From the NCBI RefSeq assembly GCF_915403165.1, contig NZ_OU659204.1, forward strand, positions 1,302,001-1,366,000: a stretch of 64,000 nt of DNA. The letters are read 5' to 3'. A model generated the notes under the pieces. That model did no database searches and had not been told where the DNA came from. It saw only the letters and a list, made by a program, of their open reading frames with translations. The DNA comes from Providencia alcalifaciens. Lineage in GTDB: Bacteria > Pseudomonadota > Gammaproteobacteria > Enterobacterales > Enterobacteriaceae. This document shows, in pieces, positions 29,126 through 38,100 of the stretch. Made by a program: the position numbers and the translations under genes. Position 1 is the first letter of the stretch. Every line of letters begins with the position of its first letter.

Positions 29126-32100
29126 ATGCCAAAGCCAAATATTGAATTACATTTTTCTCAAAGTGATTTTGTAAAACATTCCAACCAGTACGATAAAAAA
29201 GGTGGGTTATTTTCCGTAAATAATGCCAAAACTAGCGACCTAAAAAAAATGGTTACATGGAATGGTATAGATTATTCTCTATCGGATGGATACTGTTATG
29301 GGTTCTCAAGTGCTTTTCTATCGTATAGTTCAATAGGCAAAGGGGACGATTATTTAAATGCGATGAAGTCATTAATTGATATTGCTAATGATGAAAGCGT
29401 TTATGAAAATAAATACGATAAAATAAGAATCAAAGCTTTAAAAAAACATGCTGGAATATTACTTAATGAGCACATGCAGGATGTGATTTTTTCTCATAGA
29501 CTAGAGGTTAATTTATCAACTATATATTCTAATTCATTTTATAAATATACTTCTGGAATTAGAGGTAGAAGCTTTATAGATTATATGAATGATTCAATAA
29601 TGGAGGGGGCTGATTCATACAAAAAATATAAAGAAAAAAATGGGAATAAAATAAAACATAAATATGTGGATTATTTGAGTGATTTGCAAAAAATTAAGCT
29701 TAAAGAGTTTTTGAGTTCTTTAAATCATGAGTTTGACTATTTTGAGAAAACAAATGGTCAATTATTTAGAGACCCATGGTTTGGGGCGTTTCATAAGGCT
29801 TTCTATTCTCGTAAAGATACTTTGGGAGAGAATTTTACGATTAAAGATGCAAATTTTGCTAAAGAAATGATTTTAAAAAGTATTGCGTATGATGAGTATC
29901 ATTATCAGAAGGAAGTAAATAAGATAAATGGTATCGATTTAAATCTAAAGCTTCATAGTTACAATGGGCGATTGAGCTATCGTAATGAAATAAATCTGAA
30001 TGAATTTATTGATAAAATTTCAAATCATACGAGATCAAGTAAAGAAATACAGCTTTTCGAATTTAAAGCTCCAGCTCATTCAATGGCGTTATCAGTAAAT
30101 TATAATGAGAAAACTAAATCATGGGATTATGCATTTTTTGATCCTAATTATGGAGTCTTAAAATATTATAATGAAAATGACTTTAATAAATTTCTTACCG
30201 ATTTTGTAGAAAAGCATGCTGATTATTATGGTTTTCCAAAAGACAAGGATGGAGGATATGTTGTTGCATTCTCGGAGTTTCAAGTGAGTAAAAATAGGCG
30301 GATACCATTGAATGAGCTTAATCTAGAAAATGTGAGAATCACTGAAAACATCTTGTTGGCCGATGATAAAACAACAGTTTACTTGAATGAGAATAGAAAA
30401 AATAAAATCACCTATCAGAGTTTTAATGTGGAAAATAATATAGCTAAGGTTGAATTGAAAATAGAGGGTGTAAAAAAAACAATATATACAGATATACTGA
30501 ATGTGGCTGAGCTCGTATCCTTGATAAATGAAAATATAAAAAGTGTCTCTAATGTTTCCGGGGATATTTTTATTTCTCATCATGATAACAAAGTCTATGC
30601 AGTGGATGGGGAATTTGATATTGATAGTGTGAGAGGAATATCTAAAGGAATAGATTATGATGATGTTAATTTACATATAAAACCAATATCTAAAAATAAT
30701 AGAGAAATTCTTACTGGAATACCTGAGCTTCATCAGCAAGCGATTATGCAAGTTGCAAATGAGGAAAACATTATCATAGGTATTCGCCCTATTGATGAAA
30801 AATCAACGAGTTTAATTTTATCAGGGGAGTACAGTAGTAAAGGATTAAATATTAAGAGTAAAAGTGCCGATTGGGGACCTCACTGTGGCTTTATTCCTGT
30901 GCAACAGGAATATGCTAAACGAACAGGACGTGAAAATAAAAATAAATATAATTTATATACACAACAGGCGATTGATGACGGACATGCAAAATCGACCATT
31001 CTTGAGCTAACACCAGAGAGGGTTAATGAATTAACTGTATATAATGAAATTACACCATTAGAAAAAGTTAATGGTAGTGAATATAGTAAAACGACATCTC
31101 TTCTCGATGGGAAAGAAAAAATCTTTTTATTAAAAAAAATAAATCGAGATGGAAAATATTTTTGGCATGTATTCCATGAAGATGAAGGAAATATTAAACC
31201 ATTCCATGTTATTGCGGATCCTCTAACTGGAAAAGCTTTAACGGCTGACTACGATCTTTTTACGGTTATTTTTCCTTTTTCTGATTTAGAGCATTACGTG
31301 AAAGTGATTGAAATGCCAAATTGGTCTGAGTGGAAATCAAGTGTTATTTATGATGAATTAACACTAGAACAGAAAAAGTTATATAATAATGAAGCAGAGT
31401 ATAATAAGAAGGAAGGAAGGGATAATGGAATTACAAATAAAAGAATCAAAGAGATAAATAAAAAATTAAATAATAAAATTGGTCGTCCTGATGGGTTTGA
31501 ACTTATTCATCATGGTGCAGATGATGCAAATCCTGCCAGTGTTATGAACGATAATTTTCCAATAACATTTTTTTTACCTGAAAAAATAAAAGGAAAAAAT
31601 AAGTTATCAGGATCACCTGAACCTATCGATACTTATTTTAAGATGAATGCTCAAGGTGCCATTATTATTAATGATGTTGAACAGTTGTCAAATTTACAAC
31701 AATTATTAATTAATCAAGGATATCGCGCGCCATTGAATAAAAAATGGAGTGAGGGAGATTTAGCGCAATATTTTGATAAAAAAAGAAAAATATCAGCAAC
31801 CCATATTGAAAAGACAGCTGAAGTACAGCGAAAAATGAGTATTCCTCCAGATACTGTAAGTGGGCAAGAAATTAACATAGAAAAAATCCTTGGAAAACCA
31901 GTCATTCAATTAGATTCAGGTTTTGATGATGTGTATTTAAATTATGAAAAACAACACATTATGGAGGTTGCCGCAGGGGAACATTCACCTAATACGAATG
32001 CCATTGATCACTGGCCAGATCCTATGGCTCATTATTGGGATGTGAAATCTCGTGATGCAGAAACAAACAGAAGAATTAAACCGACTGAATACGATTATAA

Positions 32101-35100
32101 CGTCATTATCCAACTCGAGAATGATGCGGTGATAAAACGGGTGGTTGCGAATGCGTTTTCTAAGCACCCTGATGATAGTATGGTTATCCAATATGATATA
32201 CAAACTAAACAATGGAAAGTTTTGCATGGCGATTTAGACAGGGTTAAGCAAGGTAAGATTCGGTACATTACCGCAGGACATGGAGACTATAAGGGGCATA
32301 ATCAATCAACACTATATGCGGGATATACTGCTAATCAGTATGCGGATGGTATCAATCATTTAAGGAAAAAGTTATTAAACAATAAAACCCCGGATAAATT
32401 GGTTTTAATTGGTTGTAATTTAGGTCGAGGTGGTGCTAGCGAAAACTTTGCTTTCAAGGCGACAAATGCATTAGCTGAGCATGGCATGTATATGCCAATC
32501 ACTGCGTATAATCGACCGTTAATAAATATGTATTTGGGGAATAAGCTTATCGTTCCTGACCCTGCTATAAGGGAGAGTGTCAGTACAAAAGGTCATAAAT
32601 TTATTTATCAGTACCTCCCTGATGCGCAGCAAATTCGCATTAACAAAAATTCATCAATACTCTATTTTATAAATGAATTTCGCCGTGGTGAGCTAAAATT
32701 AAATCAACTTAATAGCTATTCAGAGCCTGATGTATTCGCTGCATTTAGGCATCCAGAAACGAGAAGCTTAAATTTCGATTTGCTTAAAACGGTGGCTTAT
32801 AATCCAGAAGTTTATCAACTATTTGTAAGTGAATTAAAACATCATAATGGCGTGCTACCAGAGAGCTTTTATCACGATTTCTCTCAGAAAGTGGATAGAT
32901 TGCATATGCCATCAGTACCAATATGGAAAATGGTTGATGCACGACATATTCTGCATTATTCCTTATCCCATTCGACCCCTAATGATGCTTCTTTGACCGT
33001 CATAGTACGGGTCGTTAATGATCCTAAAGGGTTAGTACAAGCAGAAAAACTTGCAGCTAGAAATCCTAAAAATACATTGATTTTTCAGATGGATGCAGGT
33101 GCTAAAAATTGGGTATTGGAATATGGTAGCGCGGAGCTTTCTTCTTTGCTTGAAAGCCAAAAAAAGACCCAATGGGTAATTATTGGTGATGCCGCTACGG
33201 TGAGAAAACCCACCGATAATTTGGCATCAATGCTGTTAAGTGTTAAACACACCTATCCTTTCACTACACCTGAGCAAATCTTATTTCATTCGACAAGCCC
33301 TGCGATGATAACTGATTCTGGTGAACAACAATTATTTACATCAAATTTATCCACAAAACTCAAGCAACTTGGTATTGATGCCTCAGTATCATCAAAATTC
33401 ACACCGACAGGCTCGTCTCGACCAATACACCCAGTAATACCAATGACGGATGTTTCATTAATTACGGATAAGGGGCTGGCGCGTAAAATTGGGCATTCTC
33501 AGATTCAATCTTTATTTGAAAAAATAGCATTGAAGGAAATTAATATCGATGATATCCGCTTAGTTGAACATCCTTATTTGGCAGACTATTTTACGAATGA
33601 AAATGGGCAATTAGATAAACAGAAAGTAAAAAATGTCGTTTATGACCCTCTCTTTAATATTGAGTTTAATCGTTATTTAAATGGTACAGAAAATAGTGCA
33701 ACGAATGCGTCTGAATTATTTTCATTGTCATTACCGAAGGGATATGCGCAGCAAGCCGACCATATTCATACGTTATTAAGTGGAATCAAAGATGATTTAT
33801 TTGTATTAAACCATTTAAGTCCAAGATCTAAAGCATTACTGCAAACTTTATTTCCTAGTGGAGATGGGATTGATAATGGCAAAATTCTTGATATTGTTAC
33901 GGATAATAATAAGTTTTCATTATTAAGTGAGAAGTTAGTTAGATTTAGCCAATTAGGCGCTCATAATTTTGAAGGTGAAACTGCAGCGCTGAAAAACCTC
34001 ACGTTTGAAGACGCATTTAACTTATATGATGCGGGGTATACTCAGCGTTTACAGCAATTTAACAGATTGATGAATCAGCAAAATACTGGAGATGTAGGAT
34101 ATCAGGTTGGTTTAGTGAATCATGGGGGAGTTCGGTCAAATCACTCATCTCATGCTAGGGATCAAGCGCTAGGTTTGGTATATGGTATTGAATATGCGCT
34201 TAGTGATGTGCATGTTGCACGAGATCTTATTGAGCGACAAGCGCAGCTAGAAGAAGCTAATTTAAAAAATAGACTTTCTCCAGTAGAAGAAAAATGGCTA
34301 ATGGAGATAAAAAAATATAATCAGACTCTCAATGAGGTTATTAGCCGTGAAGGGATTTCAGTCGCTGATCAATCAGTGAGTAATCTGTTTTCCAGCCAGA
34401 GCGACATAAAAAATGGCATCACTTTCCTGAAAGGCACTCAAGCCGTTTATACCGTGATTAATCGTGAACGTAACGGCGTTTATGAGTACTGTCTATTTGA
34501 TCCTCAAGGGATCCAGTTCAGTGTAAAACATGAAAATCGCCAATTAGCGAGACAACAATTTCAACAGCACGTTGAGGGGTATTTTGCTGAAAATATTCAA
34601 TTGGCCGATGGTCAGCAGATATCTCGAGGAAAAGCTGCTGGTTTCAGCGTGATGAATAATGGTGACTTTAGAGGTGATATTCAATCTATCGATTTGGATG
34701 CCACTCATGTGAAAGCAATATTATCTAATTCATTAAATGAACGAAGTTTAATTCTTCAGAATAAGGCATTTATTACTCCCAAGAATTGCTGGGTTGAGTT
34801 TGGGAATGAGCGAATTGCCTTCGCAAAATTGCAGAATCTTGGTGCCACGATAAATGGCCAGCCATTATCAATGAGCGATCTTTCCATTGATAATTTGCAC
34901 AAAAAAATCCGCTTCTCTCCTGAAAAATTAGCCAGCTATTTTACGCTAATGGAGGGGAATCAAGATGACTTAGCGTTTATTAAGATTTTTAATGAGCAAA
35001 TGAAATCGAAAGATATCTATCAACTTGTGGATCATGAGGGCAGTTTTGCTGAAACCGCAGTGTTGAAAAAACAGCTTAATTATTTGGCAAATGATGTTGA

Positions 35101-38100
35101 TCTCCAACAAGATGTTATTCCAGCTTCCACATTAAAAAACCTACAGCAAGTGGGCGTTAAGCTTCCACGATATCAACGAGTTGCAAACCGTTTTGGTCAA
35201 GGGATGGGCGCGGCAGGTGCGATACAATGCCTTATTAGTGCCCAGACGATTTTAAATCGATTAGACCACCCTGATGTTACGGATACAGAAGCGAAGGAGT
35301 TAGAAAAACAGTTTTATTTGCTATGTGCATCCGCTTTTTTCAATCATGGGGATAAAGTATTACAGCCGATGCTACTCAATATAGCCTCCAAGAGTGGGCC
35401 AACATCGTTACTTAGAGCGAGACTGGCATCGGGAACGGTGGTTGTGTTTAGTCTTGTGGGAATGGGCCTTGATGCTTATCAGGCCTATGACAGTCTATCG
35501 AAGCTAGATACGGTGACGGATCCTAAGCAGCGCCAAGATTTGATTGTCAATGCATCATTTTCTATTGCGAGTTTTATTGTCAGTGGTGTGGTGGTGGTTG
35601 GGATATTGATTGGAGCGTCAACTATCCCTGTTGTGGGATTAGCCATTGGCGGTGTTCTCATTGTTGGAGGATGGATTTATAGCGGTGTGCGTGCAGTGGA
35701 AAATATAAAAGAGGTCATTGATATTGATTGGGATCGAGAATTAGAAGAGGGCATTCGTGGTGCATTAGGTATAGAACCCACTCTGCGAACCCAACAAGAG
35801 ATAAATGCAAAGCGGTATATTGATGCATTTAAACAACAAGATTGGAATATGGATCTTGCTCAATTTGAACAGCAGCTTTTACCTGCAGGTTTTGATCAGC
35901 ACTTTAGTATTGTTGAAAAACCAATTCAGCGCAGTGAGGTTCGATTCTATTTAACTGATGATCATGGTAACTATTTCTTGGGGGGATTAAAGTATGCTAA
36001 ATGGAAAAATATTCCGAAATCGCTGCCATACTTCAGTATAAAAGGTGCACTTTCATTTACCGAGGCTGATGTTGATTTTATTCTTGAAAATAAAAGCTAT
36101 AAAAATACCGCTTGGTTTAGAAATCTGCCCTATGTTTATCGCGAGCATGGGCTACAAGTAAGAAAACATTTCTCGATAAAAAAAGAAGTTAAAGCCGTAA
36201 ATGATTATGTCAAAGTGGGTTCAGAACCCACGAATGAACAGTATTTCCTGAATCCAAATTATCAAAATCCACTATTGGAACGCTTTAAGGCTCGTTTGCG
36301 TATCCCTGATGTATATACCCGGTCATCCATAAAGCAACAGTTGATGGTATCAAGTCCAGAGCAAATCAGCTTGTTTTCCCGAAAAAAGAAATACGGTGTA
36401 TCTGAACCAGTGGTAGCGCAGGACGTATCAAAAGGGGAACAGTTTATTAATGATAGGGATCGCATCGGGTGGTATTTGGAAGATAAAAACAGTTCAGGGA
36501 CAAGCTGGAATACAGCGAATGGAAATGATGTGATTATCGGGTACGCTGAGCAAAAAAATGCGTTTCAAGTATTATCAGGTGAAAAATATTTTGCGGGCGG
36601 AAATCATGATGACCTGTTTTATATCCGAGATGGCAATTTAGACTCATTGCAAGCTCGAGCCGATAACCAGCCAACTAAATACCTTGATGGGCAAGCGGGC
36701 GTAGATACCGTTATTGTCGACACCTTGCCGAAATATCATCATGTGTATGCGAATTTAGCCAAAAATACCCTGCATTATAAAAAAGAGGGCAATAATCCTT
36801 TTATTTCAGTCGCAAGTTTACAAAATGTAGAAAATTTCATTGTGAAAGGAAATAGCAATGATAGTTTACGCGGAAATAGTGAAGATAATATTTTAGATGG
36901 TGGGTATGGTAAGGATCTATTAATTGGTGAGGCAGGTAATGACAAGCTAATTTTAACCCAAGGCTCCGCGATTGGGGGGGAAGGTAATGATCGCTACCAT
37001 GTTCGTCGTTATAAATGGTTCGACGCGGTAGATAACTTTTATGTATCGGATCGCTATTGGGATCGTAAAGAGAAAAAGGTTAAAACGCGTAGATATTTGT
37101 CTCCTGTTTATCAGACTATTACGAAAACGTATGAAGCTAATGTTGTGATAGAGGAAACGTCCCAATCACAAAGTATGATTAGTTTAGAATATTCCCTTGA
37201 TGAAATTAAGCGTGTTTTTGTTGATGGAAAGGATCTTCATCTGGTTATCAAATTACCAAATGCTACGGTTGATGGGAAAACCTACGATAACATCGAAAGT
37301 GTAGTGACGATTGTACTGAAAAATGCAGTGGGTGAACTCGAAGGCCAGAAGGTGATTCATCATCAATACCGTGTACAAACTCAAGATGGGTTTATGCTGG
37401 AAACACGGTTTGAGGACAATCGACCGCATCAATATTTTACCCTTTGTTATGTGGAGTCTATTGATCAAACTAAGAGCAGTGAGCGCCAAGTTGTTAAGAT
37501 TAATGAGGATCTGAATACCATTTTAGTGGGCGAAAATCGGCATTATATCAGCCCAGATTGGGGGTGGTTCTCCCATGTTGGGCGTGTAGATCAGTTAGAG
37601 TATCAGGGTAACGCACAAAATAATATGTTGCCTTTTTTGCAGGCGGGGAGCCATATTCAGGTGAGCCGAGGTGTTGATACCTATCAAGTGGTACAGACTC
37701 AGCCTGATGACCGGGAAATTACGTTCGATTTTTCAGCAGTAAATTCGCAATTTACTGAGAAAGATAAAATCATTCTGGTATTACCTAATGAAAATGGGTA
37801 TATGTTGAAAATGAATGGTTTGAAGTTACAGCGTGTTGATAAACAAGGTAAAGCCCAATTAAGCATTCACTTTACGCAGGTGGGTAATGAGCTTGGAGAT
37901 GCGGTACTGGTCCAAGATAAATACAGTAATTTGTTTAATGTGAATTTAAAAACACAAACGTTATCGCCGTTGAATCCAATTCCAGAAAGTACTGACAGTC
38001 AAGATGCTATCATCTTACCGATAGGATATCAGTCACCGTCGGCAGTGATTAATGGTAAGCAGGGTGACGATATTATCATTGACCGAAGTGGTTACGGTCA

